64,000 nt of DNA from Proliferodiscus dingleyae (taxonomy: Eukaryota > Ascomycota > Leotiomycetes > Helotiales > Lachnaceae), in assembly GCA_003988795.1 (NCBI GenBank), contig QYAK01000005.1, forward strand, positions 434,001 through 498,000, given 5' to 3'. Under the pieces are notes generated by a model. That model did not search any database and had not been told where the DNA came from. It saw nothing but the letters and a program-made list of their open reading frames with translations. Below, in pieces: positions 45,950 to 57,069 of the stretch. How positions within the stretch are numbered: position 1 is the first letter of the stretch; each line of letters starts with the position of its first letter. The position numbers and the translations under genes are program-made.

Positions 45950-46730
45950 CGATACGGACTCCTATATCTCTTCAAGCTCGAGACTCCGAGTAGGAGGTAG
46001 GTGGGATGCGACTCTATTAGGATGGAGCTGGTGGGGGCGGGTTATGGGATCCACAGTCCCTCTCATTGCAGTGCAGTAGCTGCTCTTCTCGGAGAATTTC
46101 TGCTCGTTGTCCGTGAGCCACACTCCCAGAACTGTATATTGTATATTTATATGCACGTGTAGAGGTATAGATGCAGCACCACCGTTACCGCGGCCGGCGA
46201 GGACCTATTGCAGCTCTTATGGCCAGGGAGGAAATTGTCTCACACTCGAGACTGCTATCATACATTGGCGGCCGTGATACCATCAGGCGGGTCTCGTGGC
46301 AGACATGCGTCTTCGGAGGCAACGGGCACGAAGCTGCTGAGGAGATACCTTGTTCTTGTTGAAGCAAGCAGAAGTTTGGGTCGCGACTTTCCTGCCGATC
46401 GTTGTCGAGGAGGCGCGGGCAGGAACCGCATTGGCATGCCGCCGGGGGGTGGCTATTTGTTTCGTTTGATACCGCCAAAAAGCTTGAGGGCACGGCAACG
46501 GCCAGGCTGCGAGTGGGCAGTGCGGGCACAGGATTGGTGCTGTATTCTTCCAGACTATCCGGCCAGCCAGGGGGGCATCTGAGCGACGATACTCCTGGAA
46601 AAATAAGGGCAATCTTGCGGTCCAGAGAGAGACGCGGACGAGCGTGGTCGACCCACGAATAGCAATGGAGATGATCTGGCGCCGGGAGCCGGGAAAGAGG
46701 CTGGTCGAGATGGGACGATGACACCGTCCA

Positions 46731-46788
46731 TGGAGGAGTGAGGAGGAGGTACAGGAGGAGGAGGAGGAGGAGGAGGTACAGGAGGAGG
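46731..46788. repeat. GGA-type trinucleotide repeat
   Basis: Long run of GGA/AGG units, twice interrupted by GGTACA, in non-coding DNA. Confidence 0.75.
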
Positions 46789-47211
46789 CTTGCGGTGGGA
46801 CGCAATAGGATGACAATGGCAGAGGAAATGCTGAAGCGATGAGTGGTCAGGCCCACACCAGCTCGGCGAGTGGCCCGAACTTGGGGTATGGAGGGCTGCA
46901 ATGTGGGGGAGCTCGGGCGAGAAGGAGGCAGCAGAGGCAGCACGGCGGAGGGAAAAGGGTCCTGCGGCCACCCAGAACTTCCACCAATGGGAAGCATTCA
47001 TACAGCTGAGTTTCTACCCATCTATCGACCATCTACCATACTCGTATATCTCGGGACATGGTCTCGTGCAGTGCAGTGCAGTATCGCAAGTCCAGAATTG
47101 GGAGGACGGAGCCTCAGTACGGGCCACTTCCATTCATGCCATTGATCGAGTCCCCTCCAGGTGTCTAGGCTCTCAGCCGTATGTACCGTCCTGCATGCTT
47201 CCCATATATCA

Positions 47212-47258
47212 TATATCGTATATCATATATCCCGGGCTGCTCTGCTCTGCTCTGCTCT
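47212..47258. repeat. ATATC repeats followed by CTCTG repeats
   Basis: Several ATATC/ATATCGT units (47212-47230) directly followed, after CCCGGG, by four CTCTG-type units (47237-47258). Confidence 0.65.
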
Positions 47259-49396
47259 TGCTCGACCCGGCATCGCTTGCTTCCCTGGCAGTGTAGCATG
47301 TAGCAGACAGCCTCCTGAGGGGTGAACTGAGGCTGGCCGGGAGATTAGCCGCCTCAGCCTGAAGTCGGGAAAAATGCGAGAAAAGCCATTCACGGTACTG
47401 GGAACTGCAGGCCATCTGCTGATAATTCTCCTCCTACCAGGTAGTCCTGTATCGGCGGGGACTGCCCACATGCGTGCTGGACGGAGCATTTGACAACATC
47501 TGGGACTTTGCATCTCATCTCATGTTTCAACGTGTTTGAAACGTTTTGGCTTTGCCCTATGGCATGAATTCAGCCGGGGAAATCGTGTTTCGATCCGGAG
47601 GGGCCTTTGTTTCGAGTCTAAAAATGGAGAGAAAGTGCCGTTCGTCGAGTGACAACGGCTGGGGGTCTTGATTCAACCCCACAGAAAGCGGTAGCAGCAA
47701 CGGTGGGAGCTATACGCGCGAGTACTTCTCACCTATACCTATCTCTCTGGGCGAATTTCATTTTCAGTTTTGAAAATTGCTATTACTTAGTTACTACGCT
47801 GAACGATACTTTGGGATGTTCTGCTTGCGAGTGTAGGCATACGAAACCTTGGGTAGAAAGTTTGTGAAAAGTGGTAGCTGTTGTGGTGCTCCTCAGTATT
47901 GATTGCACTTGTTTGCTTGCCTACGCACTGCTTGCGACTTTGGCTTTCACATCAATATTCACAATGGGAGGAGCGATCTGCTGTCAAGAATACTTTTACA
48001 CTCCTATTTTAAGATATTGCGGAACTCTTTCGGGCAAGCCTATCCCATCACGCTGCCGATGAATTTTGTTCCTGCCAAATAGGATCATATCGTTGCACTG
48101 ATGAAGCTTAGATCGCTGGGAAAAATGTCCTTTCTTAGGTGGGTTTCTCCTACTAATAGGACTCTAGACTTTCCAAATTACCACGATCACAATTCAGAAG
48201 GTGTTCTGAGACGTCGATCGGTTCTTCAAAAATACAGATACAAATGCCAACCGAGATTGGAGCCGAAGAGGAGATTGGAGAAGGACCTCCCCTCCTCATA
48301 TATCAGTAGCTCAGATTGGCACCAGCTTTCGGGCGTGACTACAGCTTCTCTTCTCCAACATCCTGACAGGCAGTTTTCTATACCAGTACAGACAAGGTGG
48401 AAACGGGCTCCCCACTGCACATCGTCATCTTTTGACGGTTCGGAACGCGGATCCTATAACCAGAACCCCGGCAGCGGGATCACCTAGACACACCTAGACA
48501 GGACGTTCAGTGGTGGCTAGCACAACTGATCCTCGAGACGCGTCTCCAAAATGACTCCGAGAAACGACCGCGTGGTTTGCCTCGAGGCAGAGGTGAGGAT
48601 TGGCCAGCCACTGGACGCAGCCACTCAGATGCCTGACAATCGTGGGTCAAAATCACGTGAGTTGAGGCTCGCGGCCCCTCTTCGGCTCTGCCTTGCGGCT
48701 TTGGGTGCCGGTTGGTGCCAGACGAATTAACTTTGCGGACGACGTCATGGTGTTTCTTTTTTTCTGCGTACCCAAACCACATCGGCCCACTCGCTCACTC
48801 ACTTTTCTGCCGACTTTTGCTGGACACGGGTTTCCACATCCCAATGCGGAGATTCTATAGTTGTTCGCCTGCATTGATAAGATGCGATGCAATGCGATGA
48901 GACGAGATGGACCGAATACGTCCCCAATGGGGTCTCCAGATCCTCCAGACTCTCCAAATTCTCCAACCTGAGCGGTTGAGCTGAGGACTGACTGCCCCGC
49001 CGCCAGCCAAGCGACCAGGTAGGTGCTGGTGCTCTACGACTCGGCCGTTTTCAGATACCAAGGTCTCATGTCCGGGCGGAGCGGCTTTAGACGTCTTATG
49101 ACATCGTTACCCGCCGTGGAGCGTGGATTGTGAACCGTGGGCTGTGCATTGTGGTATTTGTACCTATGGCCTTGGTACTCTCTAGTCTGTGGCCGAGGAT
49201 GCCGACGTCAAGTATTATTTTTTCTTTCTGCTCCACTACACGTCTCCTGACTCTGACTCTTGGGTCCGGGACAAGAGGAGATATATTGCCTCCACATTCC
49301 TCTTCTACCTTCTCTGTGTTTTCTCTTGTGTCGCTGTGATCGCAGTGTAACCCTTCGTCTGTTTCTCCCTTCCCGATAGCGACGTCCCTCGACACC

Positions 49397-51380
49397 ATGA
49401 ACCGGATCAATCCTTTCAAGAAGCGCAATGCGCAGAACAGTACTGCGTCGACAGCAGTCCCCTCACCAAACCACTCTGTTCGTGGCGACGGTAGCGATAG
49501 CATAGATGGCAATGAGAAGGGTAGAGGTCGACTTGCGCCTGGCAAGATTCCGTCCGTGACTATCAGAACAATCCTCATGACCTCACTAGTGTCAATGGGA
49601 GGTTTTATTTTCGGTTCGTGATCCTGTATTTCCACACTCTCAATGCCGGGGCTCATTTCATCGTTCACAGGCTACGATACCGGTCAGATCAGTGGCTTCT
49701 TGGAAATGGGAGTGTTCCTTGAAAGATTCGGCACGCCGACTACCGTGAGCGACAAATACCCGTACGGGTACATGTTTAGCAATGTTCGATCGGGGCTGAT
49801 AGTTGGCCTGGTAAGTGCACTTTGGATGTAATCTACCGACCAATGCTGAGTATGAATAGCTGTCAATTGGCACTTTGATTGGTGCTTTGATAGCTGGTCC
49901 GGCTGCGAACAAGTTCGGACGAAAGCCGTGTATACCCGTATGGTGCTTTATCTTTTGTATCGGTGTGGTTGTGCAGATGGCCGTCGGTCCTGGCAAGTGG
50001 GTTGGAATCGCTATGGGAAGATGGGCAGCTGGTCTGGGTGTTGGAGCTCTGTCTGTCTTAGTACCTTTGTACATGACAGAGACGGCGCCTGTGCCTGTGC
50101 GAGGAGCCGTCGTCTCGTAAGTCTTCCCATTCTTGCTCCCTGGAGTTCTAGTCTCTGATCAACATCACAGCTGCTACCAGCTTTTCATCACCATCGGCAT
50201 CTTTACTGCGGACTGCATCAATTATGGTACCGAAGCGCGCAGCGATACGGGCTCTTATCGCATTCCCATGGGAGTCGGCTTCATCTGGGCTCTCCTGCTC
50301 GGTATCGGAATCCTTTTCCTCCCTGAGACCCCTCGACACGATTGGAATCATGGACGGTCCGACCGCGGTCTTCAAACTATGGCCAAGTTCTATGGCCAGC
50401 CCGCAAATCACCCGATGATCCAAAATGAAAGTGCCGAGATCGAAAAAGTCATGCAAGCCACCAAAGGCGACCACGCCTGGTACGAAGCCATCACAGGCCC
50501 GCGCATGTTCTATCGTATCGTCCTTGCTATAGGTCTGCAGATGTTTCAGCAGCTCACTGGTGCTAATTATTTCTTCTATTATGGAACAACCATCTTCAAC
50601 GGAGTTGGTATAGATAACTCGTTTGTCACAGCCATGATTCTAGGCGGAGTGAATGTTGGCGCGACCTTCTTTGGTGTTGCAATGGCTCGCAAATTCCGTC
50701 GCCGCGAATCTCTCTATGTTGCAGCCCTCTGGCAGTTTATGTGTTTCATTGTCTTTGCCTCGGTCGGACAGTTCGTCTTCAAGGATGCACCCACAAACTC
50801 AAGCAAAGCATACAACTCCGGCGTCGTCATGATTGTCTTTGCCTGCCTGTTCATCTGCGGTTTCGCGACCACTTGGGGTCCTCTGGTCTGGGCATGTATT
50901 GGCGAGATGTTCCCTTACCGCTACAGAGCTGTCGGTATGGCGCTCGCTACATCCAGCAACTGGCTCTGGAACTTTCTCCTAGCCTTCTTTACGCCTTTCA
51001 TCACAAACGATATCAACTTTGCCTATGGCTACGTCTTCGCCGGCTGCAATCTATTCGCCGCCGTCATGGTCTACATCTGGCTCATCGAGTCGTCTAGCAA
51101 GACCCTTGAGGAAGTCGACGCCATGTACCTGCTTCACGTCAGCCCGCGCAAATCGGCGAAGTTCGAATTCGACGAGGAGACGAAGCGGACGCTGGGTGAG
51201 AGTATCAACACCGATGCAATGGATCTCAGAGGCAGGGGGATGAAGGTTAAGAAGGTCAATGAGGCGGGTCAGGGAGGTGTCTTCCACGAAGAGGGCGCAC
51301 CGGTACAGTACCGTACGCCGAATGTGGCGGACGTGAGTAATAGCACACATCCCGTCCACTCCACCGGCGCTGCCGCATGA
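49397..51380 (+). CDS. MFS sugar porter, hexose transporter-like
   Basis: Exons 49397-49613, 49671-49810, 49860-50116 and 50171-51380 give 607 residues. Sugar porter signatures: GGFIFGYDTGQISGF (TM1), GPAANKFGRKP (loop 2-3), GRWAAGLGVGALSVLVPLYMTETAP, LPETPRH, QQLTGANYFFYYGTTIF, WGPLVWACIGEMFPYRYRAVGMAL, ESSSKTLEEVD. Twelve helices with a hydrophilic N-terminal tail of 60 residues and a long C-terminal tail, as in HXT/RCO-3 type glucose transporters and sensors; acts at the plasma membrane. The exact sugar is unknown. The quinate permeases belong to the same family, so with the divergent repressor-like gene a quinate role was considered, but the TM1 sequence is closer to the hexose type. Confidence 0.92.
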
Positions 51381-51683
51381 AGAAATGTGGAGTATTTCTC
51401 CTTTGTCTGTATAGTTATGCATTTGACATAGTTCGGCTCTCGCGGCGGTGTCATTCTGGCGTTTTGTCCATGTGGTGGGCTGTATGGTGTATCATATTAA
51501 ATCAGACCTCAGTGGCTCTGAGGTATCATTGTTTGTTGTACATAGCAGAGCGAGAGTCAATAATTAAACAATCGGTTATAGATTCCAGATACTTATTGCC
51601 CGCGTTCGGCCGTTGATGGATGTAAGCAGATTCTCACCAAGTTAAGACTCTGCAGCAGCAGGTACGTGAAATATTTCATAAAA

Positions 51684-51734
51684 GAACATGAATGCCAAGA
51701 ATACATCATTTGCAGCTTTTAGTTTAGCTCACCG
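51684..51734. repeat. Diverged direct repeat, copy 1
   Basis: 51 bp unit, 82 bp before copy 2. Compared by eye, the copies differ at 13 positions, 11 of them transitions. Confidence 0.6.
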
Positions 51735-51765
51735 AATGTTTGTAGAAGGATTTATACGACTAGTG

Positions 51766-51816
51766 GAACATAAATGCCAAGGATATATTGTATGCAGTTT
51801 CCGGTATAGCTCGTCG
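51766..51816. repeat. Diverged direct repeat, copy 2
   Basis: Second copy of the 51 bp unit, same orientation. The shared core words are AATGCCAA, TGCAG and TAGCTC. Confidence 0.6.
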
Positions 51817-52288
51817 GCTGTATTCAGCTATATCATTGGTAGCTTGTAGTAAACTCCGAAATATATTCTCAATTCGCAGGAACTGGTGCAAGACGCAGTT
51901 TCTAATCTCCTAAAGCCATTTGTATTCCCGATGTTCAGTCTCTTCTTTTGAAAGGTCGACATATTCTGAATGATGTATTCTAGGCAAATATGTGCTATGT
52001 CCGCTGCAACTATCCCAGGGAAAGCTAGAGGCTGATTGTAAAATCTTAGTTTCGTCATTGTAATGGCATACTAGTCAATGCTCTATCATAGTTTGACAGC
52101 ATGGAAGGGTTTAGTGAGCTTCATCGCACCAGAGCGTCGTTTCACCACCTGGCTTAGAGGAGTCCAACAAGTGACGGCACTCAACTTTAAAGGTGCCGGT
52201 TCACGCACTTCACAAGAGCAATTGATCAGCTAAAGAGCCTGAAATCTACTCTGTCAAAGCATAAATCCTTCTCAGACTTCATCACAGT

Positions 52289-53219
52289 ATGCCTTCTTCT
52301 TGGCTGATCACTGGGTGTTCGTCAGGATTCGGTCTCGAAATTGCCAAAGAGGCACTCGCCCGCGGGGATCAAGTCGCCGCTACATCTCGCGATGCTTCGA
52401 AACTCTCAGAACTGAAGAGCTTGGGTGCCCTGACTCTGTCTCTCGATATCGAGAGTTCGGACGAGTCTATTCAGAGTGTGGTGGCCCAGGTCAACAAGGA
52501 ATTCGGTCGAATCAATATCTTGGTGAACAATGCCGCATACCTCTTGGAGGGTGGAGTGGAGGAAGTCAGGTATGTGTTTTGGTCTCATCATTCTCGTGAA
52601 AGAGGATTGAAAAACAAAAAAACAAAATTTTCTCACAAGACGGCGCCTTAGCGATGCTGAAGCCAAAGCCCATTTCAACACAAACGTCTTCGGACTCTTG
52701 GCTGTGACACGCGCTGTTCTGCCGTATATGCGTGCTCAGAAGAGCGGCACTATTGGAAACATGAGCAGTATCGCCGCTTGGGTTAGCGGTGCCAACACGG
52801 GGCTCTACTATGCTTCCAAGTGGGCGGTCACGGCTCTCTCCTTGGCCCTGCGTGAGGAAAATGCCCATCTTGGCATCCAGGTTGTGGCCATCGAGCCAGG
52901 CTTCTTCCGCACGCAGCTGTTGGAATCCCATGGCAAGGTGGCGGCGAAGAAGGTGATTGAGGACCTCAAGCCAGCTATCGATCCTGTGAGACAGTTCATT
53001 GCTGGCGTCAGTGGGAAGCAACCAGGCGATCCTATCTTGGCGGCGGAGCTCCTCGTCGAGGCGCTGACGGGGACGGAGAGGTTTGCGGGCAAAATTCTAC
53101 CAGGACGGCTGTTGGTGGGCGAGGATGCTAATACGATGGCCAAAGGTGCAATGGATGAGTATAGAAAGGACATTGATGAATGGTCAGGGGTGACTACGAG
53201 CACAAACTTTCAAGAATAG
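52289..53219 (+). CDS. Short-chain dehydrogenase/reductase
   Basis: Exons 52289-52569 and 52652-53219 give 282 residues. Classical SDR: cofactor motif TGCSSGFG (about 9-16) at the very N-terminus, the Asp of LSLDIES, NNAA (a variant of NNAG), catalytic Ser in NMSSIAAWV, and YYASK with catalytic Tyr and Lys; IEPGFFRTQLL follows. The Arg after the first strand (TSRD) favours NADPH (inference). It starts without a leader, so it is probably cytosolic. The substrate is unknown; this subgroup includes retinol- and ketoreductase-like enzymes. It is alone, with no cluster partner visible. Confidence 0.92.
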
Positions 53220-54455
53220 GCTGGTTGAATAATATGGACGGTGGTGCAATTAGTTCTGGAGCCGTTCCTAGATGCTTAGAATAGAGAGCTAGACGCAGAA
53301 GATTGATTCTCTTCTAATGCTGGGACAACGACCAGAGCAACTCTGCACTTTGAATTACCTCTCAGCCAGGGTGTGATTGAACTCGTGAATAGTTCCGTAT
53401 TTTTCAATGTCTCAACGACTTTTTCATTCATATTTGTTCGTTGAAACTCTTTGACTTGACGGGTGGGACATGCAAAATTAACATCCATACCCTTGGAAGA
53501 TCTGCAAATTAGGAAGTCGTGGGTCAGGATGCTAGAGCCTCGACAAATGAAGCAAATTTGAACTAATTTGGGAGCGGATTTACCGGTCAAAGAAACCATT
53601 GACGTACCTTCACTTTCTAATCAATCCGTCAATCATTCTTCTGATTGAGATCTGCTATGCCAAGTATTGGAATTTTGAATGGTCTCGGCCAAGATCTTGG
53701 GCTGGTCTACGATTCGTACCAACGACGATCTTTGAGGCTGTGAAGCGGGAACGCTAAAGAAGGGAGTGCCGGCCCGGCACTTGAGCCCCCACGCGACTTG
53801 TCAGGGGCCCGTAGATACGGGACTCGGCGATGCTTTTAGAGAGCCACAATAGGATTGAGATACAAATTGTCAATCGTCCCTCATGAAACTATAGGAGGCC
53901 GCCCAGCCTTGCCCAGAGCCTCATCTGGAGCCGTGCACATGCGTGCTATGAGCCAAGACGACGAAGTGGATAGCTCTATTTCGGTTTGAATCGAAATGTG
54001 CCGGAAACTATGCGTCGAGCTTGTGCTTGGCGCCCAAGTATGCCTATCGCAGTTCTCCTTGACCGGTCGTGCCCACTATGGTAAGGGATCATTATCTCTG
54101 GGCAGTCCAGAGTGGGACTGTTGACCTTCTTGACTGTTTAACTATTAACTGAAAGTGTTTCTCGTCGGTCTCAAGCTGACGAATAATAAATCCATCGGAA
54201 AGGCATATGGATTTTCGAGATATATTTTCGAGCTCTCGTCTTTCCAAAATGAATGTCAAGGCTGGTCCAATTTTCAACATAGAGCTCATTTTCTAATATC
54301 AACTAAACTCGTCATACACTCATTTGATCACAGTCATTGCGGCGGACTAGGTTCTTTTTTGTTTTGAGTTGTTTCCGAGAAGAGAAGCGCATGTACGAGA
54401 CAGTCACGCAAGCAGATATTCTCCGCTCTTACCATCGACGCTCCGTCTCCTTGAC
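53220..54455. other. Intergenic region upstream of the SLAC1/TehA transporter
   Basis: About 1.2 kb with no supported gene. It carries a perfect 17 bp palindrome at 53765. A minus-strand open frame at 53276-53599 has weak support and is not listed as a gene. Confidence 0.5.
53765..53781. promoter_or_regulatory. Palindrome AGTGCCGG-C-CCGGCACT
   Basis: Perfect 8 bp inverted repeat with a one-base centre, containing CGG and CCG triplets; about 675 bp before the transporter's start codon. A Zn2Cys6-type binding site is possible. The function is inferred. Confidence 0.35.
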
Positions 54456-55727
54456 ATGGCATATAATCAAGCGTTTTCTGTGTCTAAGTCCCTCATGGTT
54501 CCATCCGAGAGAGCCTTGACAGATATTGAACTCCAATATAAGGATGAAAGTGCAGAGGTGCTTGCAAAATCGAATGACGAGAAGAAACAGCCCTTACTGC
54601 AACACGAATCCTGGACTGCTCGACTAAGGCACTTTACCTTTGCGTGGTACGCCTGTACTATGTCCACAGGCGGCGTGGCTTTCACCATGTCGGTCATACC
54701 TAATCGATTCAACGGCCTTACAGAGCTCGGAATGGCTCTATTCGTTTTCAACATCGCTCTTTTCCTTGCTATCACCATACTTATGATTCTTCGTTTTACA
54801 TTGCACCCTGGAACATTCAAGCACTCGCTAGCCAACCCACACGAAGGATTCTTCTTTGCCACATTCTGGCTCACCCTCGCTACAATGATCACTAACACGA
54901 CGGTTTACGGTATCCCCAGATCAGGTCCGTGGCTTATCCAAGCTCTACGGATTGCCTTCTGGATTTATACCGTGTGCACAACACTTGTTGCCATCTTCTA
55001 CTATCACGTTCTTTTCACCGTCAAGAAACTAGTTATTACGAACGTCCTGCCTGGATGGGTACTTCCCATCTTTCCCGCGATGCTGGTGGGGACGCTTGCC
55101 TCTGCCATCGCCAAACAACAACCGGCCCATCACGCGTTGCCAATAATTGTGGCGGGTCTTTCATATCAGGGTCTTGGGATGATGGTAGCTATGATGATGT
55201 ACGGTCTGTACTTTGGCCGGCTTTTGACCTCGGGCCTGCCTGCCGACGCCTCGAGACCCGCCATGTTCATCGCCGTTGGACCACCAGCCTTCACAGCACT
55301 TGCTTTGATTGGCATGGCCCAAGATTTGGCTGTAACACAAATATTTCCGGGCTACATCTCCCTCGATGGCATCACCGACCAGACCTTGATCCCAAACGTT
55401 ATTCAGATCCTCGCACTACTGAGTGCCATCTTGCTTTGGGTTTTTGCATTTTGGTGTTTTGGAATTGCTCTCGTCGCAACTATCGAAGCAATACCAAGGA
55501 ACAATTTTCATTTGAACTGGTATGCGTATGTGTTCCCCAACGTGGGGTTCACGATTGCCACAATTCAGATCGGAGTGAAGCTGAACAGTACCGCAATCAA
55601 AACAGTGGGGTCTGCAATGGGTACTGTATTGTTCTTTCTGTGGATCCTCGTCGTCTTTCACCACGCGAAAGCCGTAGTCAGAAAAGAGATCATGTGGCCA
55701 GGGAAAGACGAAGACGCCCATCAGTAA
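54456..55727 (+). CDS. SLAC1/TehA (Mae1-type) anion/dicarboxylate transporter
   Basis: Single exon; ATG at 54456 gives 423 residues. The frame is open upstream to 54369, but only from a TTG. Around ten predicted helices, in the TehA/SLAC1 pattern: RHFTFAWYACTMSTGGVAFTM (TM1), FFFATFWLTLATMI, AFWIYTVCTTLVAIFYYHVLF, PAMLVGTLASAIA, GLGMMVAMMMYGLYFGRLL, GPPAFTALALIGMA, and NWYAYVFPNVGFTIATIQIG near the end. A 60-residue charged N-terminal tail precedes TM1. Fungal relatives move malate and other C4-dicarboxylates or sulphite; plasma membrane. Which of these applies here is not decidable by eye. Confidence 0.92.
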   Translation: MAYNQAFSVSKSLMVPSERALTDIELQYKDESAEVLAKSNDEKKQPLLQHESWTARLRHFTFAWYACTMSTGGVAFTMSVIPNRFNGLTELGMALFVFNIALFLAITILMILRFTLHPGTFKHSLANPHEGFFFATFWLTLATMITNTTVYGIPRSGPWLIQALRIAFWIYTVCTTLVAIFYYHVLFTVKKLVITNVLPGWVLPIFPAMLVGTLASAIAKQQPAHHALPIIVAGLSYQGLGMMVAMMMYGLYFGRLLTSGLPADASRPAMFIAVGPPAFTALALIGMAQDLAVTQIFPGYISLDGITDQTLIPNVIQILALLSAILLWVFAFWCFGIALVATIEAIPRNNFHLNWYAYVFPNVGFTIATIQIGVKLNSTAIKTVGSAMGTVLFFLWILVVFHHAKAVVRKEIMWPGKDEDAHQ

Positions 55728-57069
55728 GCAGACAACGATCGAGAAACTGTCGAGGCGGCCTTCGGGTTTGTTCTTAATTATGGTGAGGCCGAATCCTCAT
55801 TCATCACTTTGCACTATCTGTAAGGCGTATAGTGCGGTGACTACCACAGTGGTGGGACATGGAAGGTCAACTCATGATTCATGAGTGTTGCAAAGCTGGA
55901 AGAGGCCTTGGGAGTTATCATATGTTGTAAGGATGCTTATGGCCTGGACTAAAGCTTATAGATAGAAGTATACTACTAGAACCCGAAAGACGTATAGATA
56001 TAGACATAGACAACTATACAAGAATTGTTACATACCTGAAGGTTGCGGACTAGAGTCTAGTGGAATGCTGTGACTGAAAGTTCAATAGCCGATTTTAGCG
56101 CCGCCCTCTCCAACTATGCAGAACCGAGTCGAATGTAGAAACGGCTCATGCAGATTCGATTTGATTGAAGGGAGGTGAATCCTCAAGGAAGCTGTTGTCT
56201 GGGGCGCGAGATAAGCTCCATTGTACAATTTGTACTATAGATAGAATATTTGAGTGGCATTCCTGGCACTTGAAATGTCATATTGTTCAACCCCCCGCCA
56301 TCAGCCTCATTGCCGTCAGATTGCGAAGCTGATTACGGAAGACAGTTACGCAGCTATGTAGCGAGTCTATGTCGTATTGCAGCAGAATAGCATAGCTGAA
56401 GCGGATATAGTAGAGAGACCTGACTCAACAGTGCTAAAATGTCGATTTCGATCTTTCTTTTTTGTACGACTTGCAGGAATGCAGTTTCCAATTCATTCTC
56501 TTCGAAAAAGCTACGACTCATCCCTTACGGTTGTGAGGGAAAGGAAACATTGGAAATACTTGGGGAAAATGACGACAGAGAATTGTCCCGCGCGCCATGC
56601 CAATAAATGTCATTTCGATATATTTAGCGAGACATTGGGCTAATGCACTATCACAGTTAGCATCTAGTCTTGACCAATAGGGGCGCCGAAATAAAAAGGT
56701 TCACATATCTTCACCTACTCTCGTCCCTTGCGTCGCGAAATGTCTCAGTGATTCTTTTTTTTTGACAGGTCGAATCTTCAGCAGCAAGCCACTTCGGAAG
56801 CGTCTAATCGAATCTGGAGATGTCTATATTATCGCGTAGACGTCAGATCAATTTTGTTGAAATTAGCGTTGCCCCGAAGTCATATCCTCATACACCGGGA
56901 ACTTCATCACCTGCATAACCAGGGATTCTCCAGATGTTGTGTCCAACATCGCGAAGATCTCGATCTCGAAAAACCTTTCTCCAATTTGACCCATCAATTT
57001 GGTAGAATCGAAACCGACTAACGTTTCAAAAATTCTTGAAATACCACATACACTCGACATTTAGCGCAT
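55728..57069. other. Intergenic region without genes
   Basis: 1.3 kb between same-strand genes. Scattered short open frames only. A poly-T run lies near 56754. Confidence 0.5.

Larger units (their letters stand above)
45950..49396. other. Long divergent intergenic region between repressor-like and MFS genes
   Basis: 3.4 kb without a convincing gene, unusually long for this window. It contains GGA-rich (46731-46788), ATATC (47212-47230) and CTCTG (47237-47258) microsatellites. The minus-strand frame at 46185-46997 is driven by these repeats (long Leu and Pro runs) and I do not accept it. Regulatory DNA or a non-coding RNA could lie here. Confidence 0.5.
51381..52288. other. Intergenic region with a diverged direct repeat
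   Basis: About 900 bp between same-strand genes. No gene. Contains a mutated 51 bp direct repeat pair (next two entries) and otherwise ordinary A/T-rich DNA. Confidence 0.5.

Noticed and set aside
46185..46997. 270-codon minus-strand ORF with Leu and Pro runs
   Set aside because: It is generated by the GGA/CCT microsatellite, overlaps other open frames on both strands and has no conserved domain.
53276..53599. 107-codon minus-strand ORF with ATG at 53599
   Set aside because: No recognised family, and no consistent exon structure; left as possible only.
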